The notes beneath the pieces are model-generated. The model was not told where the DNA came from. It did not search any database and saw nothing but the letters and a program-made list of their open reading frames with translations. The position numbers and the translations under genes are program-made. DNA of 64,000 nt from Fibrobacterota bacterium (GTDB lineage: Bacteria; Fibrobacterota; Chitinivibrionia; Chitinivibrionales; FEN-1185), in contig PLWQ01000026.1 of assembly GCA_003165595.1 (NCBI GenBank), positions 149,639 through 213,638 on the forward strand. Direction: 5' to 3'. This document shows positions 7,083 to 15,284 of the stretch, piece after piece (positions within the stretch are counted from its first letter, which is position 1; every line of letters starts with the position of its first letter).

Positions 7083-8462
7083 TTATGCAAGCGCACGTTC
7101 GCCGTGCGCGCTGCGGTCCATGCCGACCAGTTCCTCATCCGGGCTTACGCGCAGACCGACAACAGCCTTGATGACCATAAAGATTATGAACGTGACAACC
7201 GCGTCGTACCCGATGGTGGTGCCTATGGCGATAAGCTGGATTTTCACCTGGGCCGGGTTGCCGTAGAACAGTCCCTTGCCCGCCGCATTGATTGCGGGGT
7301 CCGCAAGGAATCCGGTAAGCAGGGCACCTATAATTCCGCCGATCCCATGGATGCCGAACGCGTCGAGCGTGTCGTCGTAGCCGAGTTTGGCCTTTACAAA
7401 TGCAACCATCAGGTAACAAACGAAGCCTACGATCACGCCGATGATGATTGCGCCGCCCACGTTGACGAATCCTGCCGCGGGCGTGATGGCCACGAGACCC
7501 GCGACCGCTCCGGAAGCAAGACCGAGCACCGTCGGCTTCTTGTTGAAGAACCATTCGGTAAACATCCACGAAAGTGCCGCAACGGCGGTGGCGGTATTGG
7601 TATTGATGAAAGCAGCGCAGGCCAAACCGCTCGCGGTGAGCGCCGATCCTGCGTTGAACCCGAACCACCCGAACCATAGGAGCCCCGCCCCGGTTACCGT
7701 TGCAACGAGGTTATTGGGGACGAGCGACGTCTCTCTGCGTTTTCCCATGACAAGTGCGCCTATGAGCGCCGCGATGCCCGCATTGATATGCACGACCGTA
7801 CCGCCGGCAAAGTCGAGCGCGCCCAGCTTTGCGAGGAAGCCGTTGCCCCATACCCAATGGGCGACCGGGCAATACACGAGCGTCATCCACAGAACCGAGA
7901 ATAGAATCCACGCCGAGAACTTCATCCGTTCGATGTATGCTCCGCTGGCGAGCGCAACCGTGATCGCCGCGAACGTGAGCTGGAACACCACAAAGATGAG
8001 TTCGGGAATCGTGTTCTGATAGGAAGACAGGGTGTCGACCTTAATCCCGTTCATCATGAACTTCTGGACGTTGCCGATGATCCCGTGCACATCCGTACCG
8101 AAGGCCAGGGAATACCCGTACACAACCCAAAGGACGCTCACAATCGCGAAGGTGACAAACGACATCGCAATGACGTTGAGCGTGTCCTTGCGTTTTGCGA
8201 TGCCCCCGTAAAACAGCGCGAGGCCGGGGAGGGTCATCAGCATGACGAGGGCCGTTGCCACAATCATCCATGCCGTGTCGCCCGAATTAAGGGACGCAGC
8301 AGGCGCCGGGGCGGGCGCCGGAGCTGCGGCGGGCGCCGCGATTATGGCCGCCTTTGCCGAATCTGCGGTCGCCGGCACCGGCGTGGCAGATTGCCCGAGC
8401 GAATGCATCACCGTCGCAAGGACAAATCCGATAACCATTGCAACGAAAGCTTTCTTGATCAT
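7083..8462 (-). CDS. amt: Ammonium transporter Amt
   Basis: The ATG at 8462 was chosen because GAGGAGGA lies a few bases upstream; an earlier in-frame start has no such site. The 459-residue protein has an N-terminal hydrophobic or signal segment, an Ala/Pro-rich linker (about 35-60) and then the Amt/MEP core with eleven predicted membrane helices. The two pore histidines are visible in VHINAGIAALIG and FGIHGIGGIIG, and the substrate-entry region is typical. It imports ammonium or ammonia across the inner membrane and is regulated by PII, encoded just downstream. A sigma54 promoter at 8648-8662 lies 186 bp upstream. Confidence 0.96.
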   Translation of the reverse strand: MIKKAFVAMVIGFVLATVMHSLGQSATPVPATADSAKAAIIAAPAAAPAPAPAPAASLNSGDTAWMIVATALVMLMTLPGLALFYGGIAKRKDTLNVIAMSFVTFAIVSVLWVVYGYSLAFGTDVHGIIGNVQKFMMNGIKVDTLSSYQNTIPELIFVVFQLTFAAITVALASGAYIERMKFSAWILFSVLWMTLVYCPVAHWVWGNGFLAKLGALDFAGGTVVHINAGIAALIGALVMGKRRETSLVPNNLVATVTGAGLLWFGWFGFNAGSALTASGLACAAFINTNTATAVAALSWMFTEWFFNKKPTVLGLASGAVAGLVAITPAAGFVNVGGAIIIGVIVGFVCYLMVAFVKAKLGYDDTLDAFGIHGIGGIIGALLTGFLADPAINAAGKGLFYGNPAQVKIQLIAIGTTIGYDAVVTFIIFMVIKAVVGLRVSPDEELVGMDRSAHGERALA

Positions 8463-8647
8463 TCTATCCTCCTCTGTGTTCCTGGTGATTTTTACATTTG
8501 TTAACATGGTTGCGAAACGGTTGCTATGGTCAGGATGATTGCTGCTTCATGGGGATCTTCCTTCCGGGTTGATGGTGATGCGCGTTGTACAATGCCGCCT
8601 GAGATTGTCGAATTGATTCTTGGTTTTCTGGCCAGCACCCTCTATTC

Positions 8648-8662
8648 GCAATACTCGTGCCA
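8648..8662 (-). promoter_or_regulatory. Sigma54 (-24/-12) promoter of amt-glnK
   Basis: On the minus strand the sequence is TGGCACG-AGTA-TTGC, an exact match to the consensus TGGCACG-N4-TTGC with correct GG-to-GC spacing. It directs transcription towards amt, whose start is 186 bp downstream, and lies near genes for a sigma54 activator. Confidence 0.85.
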
Positions 8663-8823
8663 TTGCTATTGGCGAAGCAATCTCTCCGGTGAATTATGCG
8701 AGGAGCTTCACTCGTCAGCCCCCCAAAGCGCACAAAATTGTGACAAATGATCTCCACGGCACAAGATTGTATCGTTTGGGATGCCTCGGGGGCTCCCGCA
8801 GCATTGACAAGGGGGCAACCATA

Positions 8824-8841
8824 TTTTGCAGAATTGCAAAA
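8824..8841. promoter_or_regulatory. Candidate upstream activator site, TTTTGCA-N4-TGCAAAA
   Basis: A perfect 7-bp inverted repeat lies 162 bp upstream of the amt sigma54 promoter. A related but imperfect sequence (ATTTGCAGATTTTGC on the minus strand, near 9283-9297) lies upstream of the second sigma54 promoter. A Fis-type HTH dimer could bind such a site; this is inferred from position only. Confidence 0.4.
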
Positions 8842-8923
8842 GGATCCGTGGCGTGATCAGCGCGAGAACGCGTTGGAGAACTCGGCGGGGAAGTCGTCCC
8901 GAAACGTTTGGGCGTTGGGTATT

Positions 8924-9208
8924 CTAGGGAAGCAGCGCGGTGTGGGGGTCGTCGTGCACGCCTTTGGCATATACTTCTGATAATGGATGCCACTCAAAAA
9001 ACGTATTGCCCTGCTGGTGATGGCTCTTGAATGCCTTGCAATCGATTCCGTATTTGCGGATCTTGTATTGGATCTTCCGCTTGGTAATGCCAAGCTGCTT
9101 GGCTGCCCGGCTTTGGTTGCCGCGCGTGTCCCTGAGAGTAGTTTCTATAATATTATGCTCGAAAGACGCCAGTATCTGGTCTAGATTCTTCTGTGTTCGG
9201 TCTGTCAT
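8924..9208 (-). CDS. Stand-alone Fis-type HTH protein (NifA/NtrC C-terminal-like)
   Basis: The 94-residue product starts at an ATG with AAGGAGC upstream. Residues about 15-52 (TRGNQSRAAKQLGITKRKIQ) form a Fis/HTH_8 helix-turn-helix closely resembling the C-terminus of the NifA-like activator encoded next door ([20 protein letters not shown]), but there is no AAA+ or sensor domain. The tail after residue 55 is unrecognised. It may compete with or assist the activator at its upstream sites. Its own sigma54 promoter (9246-9260) suggests that it is a member of the nitrogen regulon and could act as a feedback element. Function is inferred from similarity and position. Confidence 0.7.
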   Translation of the reverse strand: MTDRTQKNLDQILASFEHNIIETTLRDTRGNQSRAAKQLGITKRKIQYKIRKYGIDCKAFKSHHQQGNTFFEWHPLSEVYAKGVHDDPHTALLP

Positions 9209-9245
9209 GGTGCTCCTTGCAAAAATGGGATTCTAAATGAGAAAA

Positions 9246-9260
9246 GCAAGGGGCATGCCA
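9246..9260 (-). promoter_or_regulatory. Sigma54 promoter of the small Fis-type gene
   Basis: The minus strand reads TGGCATG-CCCC-TTGC, one mismatch to the TGGCACG-N4-TTGC consensus with correct spacing. The -12 element lies 38 bp upstream of the ATG at 9208, leaving room for a short leader with the ribosome-binding site. Confidence 0.75.
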
Positions 9261-9385
9261 CAGGGGAAACCATGGCAAAATCTGCAAATTGAAGGACCCC
9301 GCAGCAAGCTTCGGGGAATGCGCTCGCTGTGGGATTCAGACTTGCGTCGGTAATGAAGATCGCCGAAGATACAGAATTGTAGCGG

Positions 9386-10963
9386 TCAGGAAGGTTGAGC
9401 GGTTCCGCGGAGGCGTCGAAAATCGATATTGAGCCTCTGGATCTTGTACTGGACTATGCGTTTTGTGGTGCCGAGTATCTGCGCAGCCTTTGTCTGGTTA
9501 CCGCGCGCGTCCTTGAGGGCGTCAACAATGAGTTCCTTTTCGTAGGAGGCTACCATCGCCTCGAACGTGTCTTTGCGAGTTCCCTGCTGCGAGGATTCCT
9601 TCATCTGCAGTGTTGGCGGCAAATCGTGGCCGTTTATCACATTGCCGGCGGCGACAAGGACCGCGCGCTCCATTACGTTCTCCAGTTCGCGCACGTTTCC
9701 CGGCCAGTGATATGCGGAGAGCATGTCGATGGCGGACGTTGAGATCCGCTCGATCTTCTTGTTGTTGAGCGCGGCGTATTTCTTGACAAAGTAGTCGGCG
9801 AGGAGGAGCGCGTCCGCGCCCCGCTCCCGGAGCGGCGGAAGATCTACCGTGAACACGTTTATTCTATAATAGAGGTCTTCGCGAAACCGGCCTTCGGCAA
9901 CGTCGGTTTCGAGATTGCGGTTCGTTGCGCAGATGAGCCGGACGTTCACTCTCACCGAGTTCGCTCCTCCCACGCGCTGGATCTCTTTTTCCTGGATCGC
10001 CCGCAGCAGGCGTCCCTGCGCGGACAGCGACATTTCTCCGACCTCGTCGAGAAACAGCGTACCGTTGTCGGCCGATTCGAACCTGCCGATTCGCTTGGAT
10101 AGTGCACCTGTAAACGAGCCTTTTTCGTGTCCAAAGAGCTCGCTTTCCAGAAGCGACTCCGGAAGCGCGGCGCAGTTTACCGGCACAAAAGGGCCGCCGG
10201 CAAAAGGACTCTTCTCGTGAATCGCGCGTGCCACCAATTCCTTGCCCGTGCCTGTTTCTCCCCGGACAAGCACCGTTGTCATGGACGGCGCTACCTGGCC
10301 TATCTGGCGGTATACCTCACGCATGGATCCGCTGTTTCCAACCATCTGGTCCGGCTTGCCCTTTTCCTCGAGGTTCCTTCTGAGTTCGAGGTTCTCGCGT
10401 TCGAGAGCGGTGATCAATTCCTGCTGCTTGCGCCGTGCCACGACAACCTGGGCGATGAGACCTGCCACGGCCTGGAGAAACTGCAACTCACCGTCGAGCG
10501 TCATCGCGTCTTCCACCGAAACCTTGTCCACCGAAAGCGCCCCCACGACATCGTCCCCGGCTTTGATGGGAACGCAGAGGAAGGCGAGGTCGCTGTCCTT
10601 GAGGTTCTTGCGGGCTCCCGTTTTATCAAGAAACGTCGGCTCGTTCTTGAGCTTGGGGATCGCAATGGGCCTTCCGGTGGCGACCACCCTGCCGGTAATT
10701 CCCTCTCCGAGCCGGTATCTGCCGCGCCGTTTTCCGCTTTCGGATATTCCGCGGGCAATGTCAACCGCGAGTTCGGAGCTCTCGGGATTGAGAATGGAAA
10801 TCATGCCTCGCTTCATGCCCGCGTAGGTTTCCAATATGTCCAGGACTCCTTCCATGATCTTTTCGATGCTTTCGCCCGAACTCAGGAGATGGGCAATGCG
10901 ATAGAGCGTGGCAAGGCCGTTGAAGCCAAGGTGGGCGCCTATTTCGTCAGGATTGGACATCAT
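9386..10963 (-). CDS. NifA/NtrC-type sigma54 activator (GAF-AAA+-Fis HTH)
   Basis: The start was placed at 10963 (MMSNPDEIG) because about 146 codons further upstream translate GC-rich intergenic repeats. The 525 residues comprise a GAF sensor (about 15-170), a sigma54-interacting AAA+ domain (about 205-435) with Walker A GETGTGKE, the loop motif [13 protein letters not shown] and Walker [12 protein letters not shown], and a C-terminal Fis-type HTH (about 480-515). The sigma54-contacting loop reads GSFTGA where GAFTGA is usual. GAF-AAA-HTH order is that of NifA, but no nif genes are present. Together with glnK, amt and two sigma54 promoters it most likely activates nitrogen-assimilation genes. 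Confidence 0.88.
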   Translation of the reverse strand: MMSNPDEIGAHLGFNGLATLYRIAHLLSSGESIEKIMEGVLDILETYAGMKRGMISILNPESSELAVDIARGISESGKRRGRYRLGEGITGRVVATGRPIAIPKLKNEPTFLDKTGARKNLKDSDLAFLCVPIKAGDDVVGALSVDKVSVEDAMTLDGELQFLQAVAGLIAQVVVARRKQQELITALERENLELRRNLEEKGKPDQMVGNSGSMREVYRQIGQVAPSMTTVLVRGETGTGKELVARAIHEKSPFAGGPFVPVNCAALPESLLESELFGHEKGSFTGALSKRIGRFESADNGTLFLDEVGEMSLSAQGRLLRAIQEKEIQRVGGANSVRVNVRLICATNRNLETDVAEGRFREDLYYRINVFTVDLPPLRERGADALLLADYFVKKYAALNNKKIERISTSAIDMLSAYHWPGNVRELENVMERAVLVAAGNVINGHDLPPTLQMKESSQQGTRKDTFEAMVASYEKELIVDALKDARGNQTKAAQILGTTKRIVQYKIQRLNIDFRRLRGTAQPS

Positions 10964-11528
10964 ATAGTTCTTGCTGAGTGCCGAAGTGCGTGTGCGTTGT
11001 CTTGAGCGGATAGAAAATAAATGAATCTGTGTGGGCGCGCACGGGAAAAATACAAAATTGTACCAAGATGGACTTCCAAGAGAAGTTTTTGGTTGCTGAG
11101 CCGGTGCGGCGTGCGGACCTCTCATTGCAATAAGGCCTATAAAAGATTGGGCGCCCCGCTGCTGCGCAGCGGCGGCCCTCCGTTCACACTCGGCATCCAG
11201 CCTCGTGCCCTTGCGGGCGCACTTCGTGCGTGGTCTCCGCACGTCCTGTGCTTCGGCTCGGGCTCGGCTGGTCAGCCTCGGTACCGCCTGCCGCAATGCC
11301 CTTTGTTCACGCTCCGCGTCCAGCTCCGCGCCCTTCGGGCGCACTTCGTGCGTGGTCTCCGCACATCCTGTGCTTCGGCTCGGGCCGTGGTCAGGCGGCA
11401 CCGCGCTCCTGCGCGCCCACGGTCCGTCCTGGCGCGGCGCAGAGGGTTAGTTGCCGATCAATGTCTTTGACTATTCAACTGGGAAATGGGATTTTGGATT
11501 TCTAAGCTGATGCGGCCGCTCAATGTTT
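10964..11528. other. GC-rich gene-free region with a direct repeat
   Basis: No supported gene lies here. Open frames on both strands are by-products of GC-rich sequence. The region contains two copies of an about 80-bp unit (11182-11260 and 11305-11383) and must hold the promoter of the sigma54 activator gene near 10964-11060, where I see no clear consensus. Confidence 0.6.
11182..11383. repeat. Two direct copies of an 80-bp GC-rich unit, 123 bp apart
   Basis: Copies at 11182-11260 and 11305-11383 share long identical stretches, including CGGGCGCACTTCGTGCGTGG followed by TCTCCGCAC. The unit itself contains short palindromes (GCGCACTTCGTGCG). Origin unknown. Confidence 0.75.
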
Positions 11529-11957
11529 CTACTTGTCAAATACCTGCCAGTTATCCTTGTATGGCGCCAGGGGACCATAATTGATGGCCGGCATACTGCT
11601 CGGTTTGGCCGGGTTCCGGTAGGTTGAACCGAAGAACTTGTCAATATCTTGGATTATGTCACTGCCCGGAACAATGAAGTACTCTTCCAGTTGATCAAAC
11701 TCGTACAGAAGAATGAAGACGTACATATACTCTGACTTGAGGCTTTCCTTTTTTATAGGAAAACAATTCTTGTGCCTAAGGGTTTTCACCTGAACGTTGT
11801 ATGATTTGTCGATTCTTGGGTTGTGTACAAATACGTCAATGGCCTTGGCGTTACCGAACGTGATCGATGCCTGATACCCGCGTTTAAACAATTTGCCGAC
11901 AGTAAGGAATTCCCCGGCCATTCCGGTAAGCTGTTGATCGCGATATTCCCTCTTCAT
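11529..11957 (-). CDS. Orphan PD-(D/E)XK-like nuclease family protein
   Basis: The 142-residue protein has the order Glu15 (GMAGEFLTVGKL), Asp in AIDVFVHN (about 41) and QVKT (about 57), matching the E...D...QxK pattern of small PD-(D/E)XK endonuclease-like proteins. GGAAAGG precedes the ATG. No methylase or partner subunit is adjacent, so a restriction role is not supported. It could be a remnant of a defence or mobile locus: it is AT-richer than its neighbours and sits between two GC-rich gene-free stretches. The fold is assigned from motif order only. Confidence 0.55.
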   Translation of the reverse strand: MKREYRDQQLTGMAGEFLTVGKLFKRGYQASITFGNAKAIDVFVHNPRIDKSYNVQVKTLRHKNCFPIKKESLKSEYMYVFILLYEFDQLEEYFIVPGSDIIQDIDKFFGSTYRNPAKPSSMPAINYGPLAPYKDNWQVFDK

Positions 11958-12448
11958 TTTCTTTTCCTTTCCATAATCCTCTCAGAACATCATCCTTCCA
12001 TCCCGCAACTTCAAATGCAAGGCTTTCCGGCCCCAAAACTGGCTAAAATCCGATACTTGACAATTGGGTAACCATCTGTTGCCGAGCATTAGGGGCGACT
12101 GCACGGTGCGCAGGGCCGCCTGACCCGGCCGCAGGCATAGGGCAGGCGGCACCGAGGCGATCAGCCGACGACCCTTGGAAGCACCCGAAGGGGTGGCCGG
12201 CAAGGAGAACCGACCCTTGCCTTCGCCACGATGGCAAGGGGAACGCCCGGATTCATCCTCCTTGACCGCAGTGGGGTGCCCGGCAATCTCCGAAATCAGG
12301 CTTGTATTGTCTGCGTATTTTTTTTCCGCATTTCCTCGCCAATAACTATATTTCAACGTCTAAAAATTGGCGCGGGGCGTTACCAATGCTTCGCCGGGTG
12401 CACAAACATCTTTGCAACAAGCATCGATTAGGACGGCAGCCACTCACA
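11958..12448. other. Gene-free region upstream of the large redox operon
   Basis: About 490 bp contains a GC-rich, palindrome-laden block (12078-12290) that I cannot identify, then an AT-rich stretch with TATATT at 12347-12352, a possible -10 box about 100 bp before the first operon gene. No good -35 box was found. Open frames here are not convincing. Confidence 0.45.
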
Positions 12449-12859
12449 ATGCCACAGCAACAAACCTCCGACATCGTCATCTACCTCTGCAAGAACTGCA
12501 TACCACAGGCCAGTCGCCTTCCCGTCCAGTGGATGGAAGACGGGACGCATATCCGGATCAAGGAAATCCCCTGCAGCGGCAAGATCGACGCCCAATATAT
12601 GCTTCATGCACTTGAAGGCGGGGTTCGCGGGATCTGCATCGTTACCTGCGCTCTGGGCGAATGCACGCTTACGCAGGGGAATTACCGTTCCGAAATCAGG
12701 GTCAACACGGTCAAGCGGCTGTTGGCTGAAATCGGACTCGACCCGGCGAGAGCGGAACTTGTGCATTGCCCCAAAGACATGACCGCCGAACAGCTTAAAG
12801 AGATCATTCACGATGCGGCTCGCAAGGTTACCGGCGCGGTCGCACACGCGCATTTATAA
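12449..12859 (+). CDS. mvhD: MvhD/FlpD-type iron-sulfur protein, copy 1
   Basis: The 136-residue protein belongs to the MvhD (FlpD, DUF/PF02662) family, which carries a [2Fe-2S] cluster and passes electrons between HdrA and an electron-donating partner. Conserved cysteines are visible in YLCKNC, KEIPCSG and CALGECTL. The ATG at 12449 begins the conserved domain; an earlier in-frame ATG adds only repeat-like sequence. It is the first gene of the plus-strand redox operon and lies 17 bp before metF. Two further copies lie downstream (25727 and 30752), so the operon can build several HdrA-MvhD contacts. Confidence 0.88.
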   Translation: MPQQQTSDIVIYLCKNCIPQASRLPVQWMEDGTHIRIKEIPCSGKIDAQYMLHALEGGVRGICIVTCALGECTLTQGNYRSEIRVNTVKRLLAEIGLDPARAELVHCPKDMTAEQLKEIIHDAARKVTGAVAHAHL

Positions 12860-12876
12860 GTAAGAAGGTAAATCCT

Positions 12877-13791
12877 ATGCCACAAGAGAAGACGAACCTG
12901 CTCAAGCGGATCGAATCCGGGAAGCAGATAGTGACGGCCGAGATTTCGCCTCCAAAATCGGCCGACGCGGCCAGCGTTCGCGCCGTGGCCAAACTGTATG
13001 CGGGGAAAGTCCACGCCCTGGGCGTGAGCGACAACCGGGACGGGGTAAGAATGTCCGCGGTTTCCGCAGCTGCTGTTATCGCGTCCGAAAAGGTGGAGCC
13101 TATTCTGCACATGACCACGCGCGACCGCAACCGGACTGCCCTGATTTCCGATTTTCTGGGCGCGCGGGCGCTCGGCGTGCGCAACGTGCTCTGCACCAGC
13201 GGCACGCATCAGACGCTTCTTCCGTTTCACGCGGCCAAGAATGTTTTCGATATCGATGCCACAATTCTGCTGCAAAGTCTGCATGGTTTGGAAAAAAATG
13301 CCACGATCGTAGGTGAGCAAAATATCGATGGCGATGTGTCGTATTGTCTTGGGGCGGTTGCTTCCCCTTTTGCAGATCCAGTTGAATTGCAGCTGCCGCG
13401 GCTCGCGCAGAAGATCTTTGTGGGAGCGCAGTTTATTGTAACCCAGCCGGTCTTTGATCTTGAACGCTTCGGTCTGTGGTGGAAGCAGGTTGTCGGCCGC
13501 GATCTGCACACAAAAGCCGCGTTCATTGCCGGCATACGGGTTCTTTCCGACGCCGATACGACAAGATCATTTGTTGAAAAGAGGCCCGATCCCATGGTGC
13601 CGGCCGACATGCTCAAGCGACTCTCTTCAAAATCGGACAAGAATTCGGTTCGCAGCGAGGGCATTAAGATAGCGCTTGAAACAATTGAAAAACTCTCTGC
13701 CGTCCAGGGATTGCGCGGTTTTGAAATCGTGTGTGACGACGACGATGCCGCACTGGAAGTACTCGACGCTTTGAAATCGAGATTGGGATAA
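12877..13791 (+). CDS. metF: Methylenetetrahydrofolate reductase MetF
   Basis: The 304-residue protein has the MetF TIM-barrel hallmarks: VTAEISPPKS at the N-terminus, HMTTRDRN and the FVGAQFIVTQPVFD region that binds FAD and folate. It reduces methylene-THF to methyl-THF. It is the short form that in acetogens works with MetV and an HdrABC-MvhD module rather than using NAD(P)H directly. MetV is present but 12 kb downstream (26206), separated by the glutamate synthase and Nuo/Hdr fusion genes. It is followed after 6 bp by the first glutamate-synthase-like gene. Confidence 0.92.
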   Translation: MPQEKTNLLKRIESGKQIVTAEISPPKSADAASVRAVAKLYAGKVHALGVSDNRDGVRMSAVSAAAVIASEKVEPILHMTTRDRNRTALISDFLGARALGVRNVLCTSGTHQTLLPFHAAKNVFDIDATILLQSLHGLEKNATIVGEQNIDGDVSYCLGAVASPFADPVELQLPRLAQKIFVGAQFIVTQPVFDLERFGLWWKQVVGRDLHTKAAFIAGIRVLSDADTTRSFVEKRPDPMVPADMLKRLSSKSDKNSVRSEGIKIALETIEKLSAVQGLRGFEIVCDDDDAALEVLDALKSRLG

Positions 13792-13797
13792 TCATAC

Positions 13798-15195
13798 ATG
13801 CCAGCCAAGTTTCATATCCATACACGTCTCACACCGCCGCGAATCCGCCCGGAAGGCAAGCTCGGCATCGTTGACTGGAGAGAAGACTGCTCCAGCTGCA
13901 AGAACTGCGTCAAGAAGGGCTGCGTGTACGGCCTGTATCGCGATGAGGCCGATGCGCTGCGCGACGAAATCGGCTATCTCGATTATATTTACCAGTGCAA
14001 AGGCTGCCTCACCTGCGTGCAGAACTGCACAAAGAATATTCTTACCAGGGTCGTGAACCCCGAATACGAGCGGCTCGGCGATGCATATTATACGCCGGAT
14101 ATCGTGCTTACCACCTGGTTCCAGGCGGAAACCGGCGGCGTTCCCGTGTCCGGCTGCGGCTACGGCGGACCGTTTTCGGGAGAGGGTTTCGATTCCATGT
14201 GGACCGACATGTCCGAAATCGTGCGGCCCACGCGCGACGGCATTCACGGACGCGAATACATCAACACGGGTGTCGACATCGGCCGCAAACTTGGACGCAT
14301 TTCCTTTGACAACGGGAAACTGCGCGAAACCCCTCCGCCCAGGCTCACGAGCCCGCTGCCGCTGATGTTCGACAACATCGAGGAGCGCTGGGCGCATCCG
14401 CCGGTCGTTTCCGCGCTTGTGAATGCCGCAACCGAACTGGGCGTGTTTGCACTGGTTTCTCCGGACAGGATCGCAAAGCTCGGGACCGGCGCGACTGGTC
14501 AGCTGGTGCCTTTGATTACCGGCGGCGGCACCGGTTCTGGCGGGCAGTGCGAGCAGGCGGCCATGATAATGATAGGAGATTCCGACGGCGTTGTCGAGGC
14601 AGTTGCCGCATGTAAAAAGGAAAATGCCGGGAGGATTGTTGCGGTCCGCCTGTCCGCAAATAAAGCCGCGGCCCAACGGGTCGTGTGGCTGGCTGAGCAG
14701 GGCATCGAGGTTGCCAATGTCGTGTTCGACAAGCACGGACGCGAACACGAGCCGCATCAGCCGCGCCATATGCGCGACGGTCTCCGGGAAATTCATGGCG
14801 CCCTTGTCAAGGCGGCCATCCGGGACGAAATCACGCTTGTCGCCTCCGGCGGTATCGCGCTGCCCGAGCATATGGCCAAGGCCATCATCTGCGGCGCCGA
14901 CCTGGTGACGGTGGACATTCCGCTTGTTCTTGCCATGGACTGCAGGCTGTGCGGCGAATGCGAACGGGACGAACAGTGTGCCGTCGACCTGGCCGGCATC
15001 GATGCGGCATATGCAAAGAGCAGGGTGGTCAACCTGATGGGGTCGTGGCACAGCCAGCTTCTTGAGATGCTTGGCGCAATGGGAATTCGTGAGGCACGGC
15101 GTCTGCGCGGCGAGGTCGGCAGATGCATGTTCTTTGAAGACCTGGAACGGGCGGCGTTCGGGCGGATATTCGGGAAACGCAAAGACGGCAAATAG
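13798..15195 (+). CDS. Divergent glutamate-synthase-type FMN/Fe-S protein
   Basis: This 465-residue protein is related to the central FMN domain (GltB2) of glutamate synthase. Residues about 30-75 hold two ferredoxin-type Cys clusters (CSSCKNCVKKGC, CKGCLTCVQNC). The later part keeps the barrel end TLVASGGIALPEHMAKAI and a Cys cluster CRLCGECERDEQC. It lacks the GMSFGS and TGEGG motifs that the next gene has, so FMN/substrate binding may be altered or lost. It is likely an electron-transfer or structural paralogue paired with the following GltB2. It lies within the redox operon, between metF and a hairpin repeat. Confidence 0.75.
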   Translation: MPAKFHIHTRLTPPRIRPEGKLGIVDWREDCSSCKNCVKKGCVYGLYRDEADALRDEIGYLDYIYQCKGCLTCVQNCTKNILTRVVNPEYERLGDAYYTPDIVLTTWFQAETGGVPVSGCGYGGPFSGEGFDSMWTDMSEIVRPTRDGIHGREYINTGVDIGRKLGRISFDNGKLRETPPPRLTSPLPLMFDNIEERWAHPPVVSALVNAATELGVFALVSPDRIAKLGTGATGQLVPLITGGGTGSGGQCEQAAMIMIGDSDGVVEAVAACKKENAGRIVAVRLSANKAAAQRVVWLAEQGIEVANVVFDKHGREHEPHQPRHMRDGLREIHGALVKAAIRDEITLVASGGIALPEHMAKAIICGADLVTVDIPLVLAMDCRLCGECERDEQCAVDLAGIDAAYAKSRVVNLMGSWHSQLLEMLGAMGIREARRLRGEVGRCMFFEDLERAAFGRIFGKRKDGK

Positions 15196-15229
15196 GGGCG
15201 TGCGCAATTTACGGGGACGACATCCTGGT

Positions 15230-15254
15230 AGGGGCGACTTCTAAAGTCGCCCCT
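15230..15254. repeat. Perfect hairpin AGGGGCGACTT-CTA-AAGTCGCCCCT
   Basis: An 11-bp perfect stem with a 3-nt loop lies in the 89-bp gap between the two GltB2-like genes. It resembles the GTAGGGGCAC hairpins at 43436-43457 and 46501-46528. It could stabilise or partly attenuate the operon transcript. Confidence 0.7.
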
Positions 15255-15284
15255 GCAATCGCGTTCCAACGAAAGACATCAATT

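Larger units (their letters stand above)
8463..8923. other. Regulatory region upstream of amt
   Basis: No gene is seen in these 461 bp. It holds a consensus sigma54 promoter (8648-8662, minus strand), a perfect palindrome TTTTGCA-N4-TGCAAAA (8824-8841) at a distance usual for activator sites, and a degenerate copy of the palindromic repeat of 6529-6599 around 8663-8710. Confidence 0.65.

Noticed and set aside
10964-11401. N-terminal extension of the sigma54 activator
   Set aside because: These codons translate the GC-rich direct repeats, show no domain and precede a normal GAF start.
11021-11505. Several plus-strand frames over the GC-rich repeats
   Set aside because: They repeat low-complexity Arg/Ala/Ser sequence in all three frames, as expected for repeated GC-rich DNA, and lack ribosome-binding sites.
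11529-11957. Type II restriction enzyme
   Set aside because: No methyltransferase is adjacent and the length and motifs fit only a general PD-(D/E)XK-like nuclease.
11982-12356. Minus-strand frame of 124 codons in the GC-rich block before mvhD
   Set aside because: No ribosome-binding site and no recognisable domain. It may be part of a mobile-element remnant, but I cannot support that.
13792-15207. Minus-strand frame of 471 codons exactly opposite the GltB2-like gene
   Set aside because: Mirror of a conserved coding frame; the plus-strand Cys motifs and barrel motifs decide the strand.
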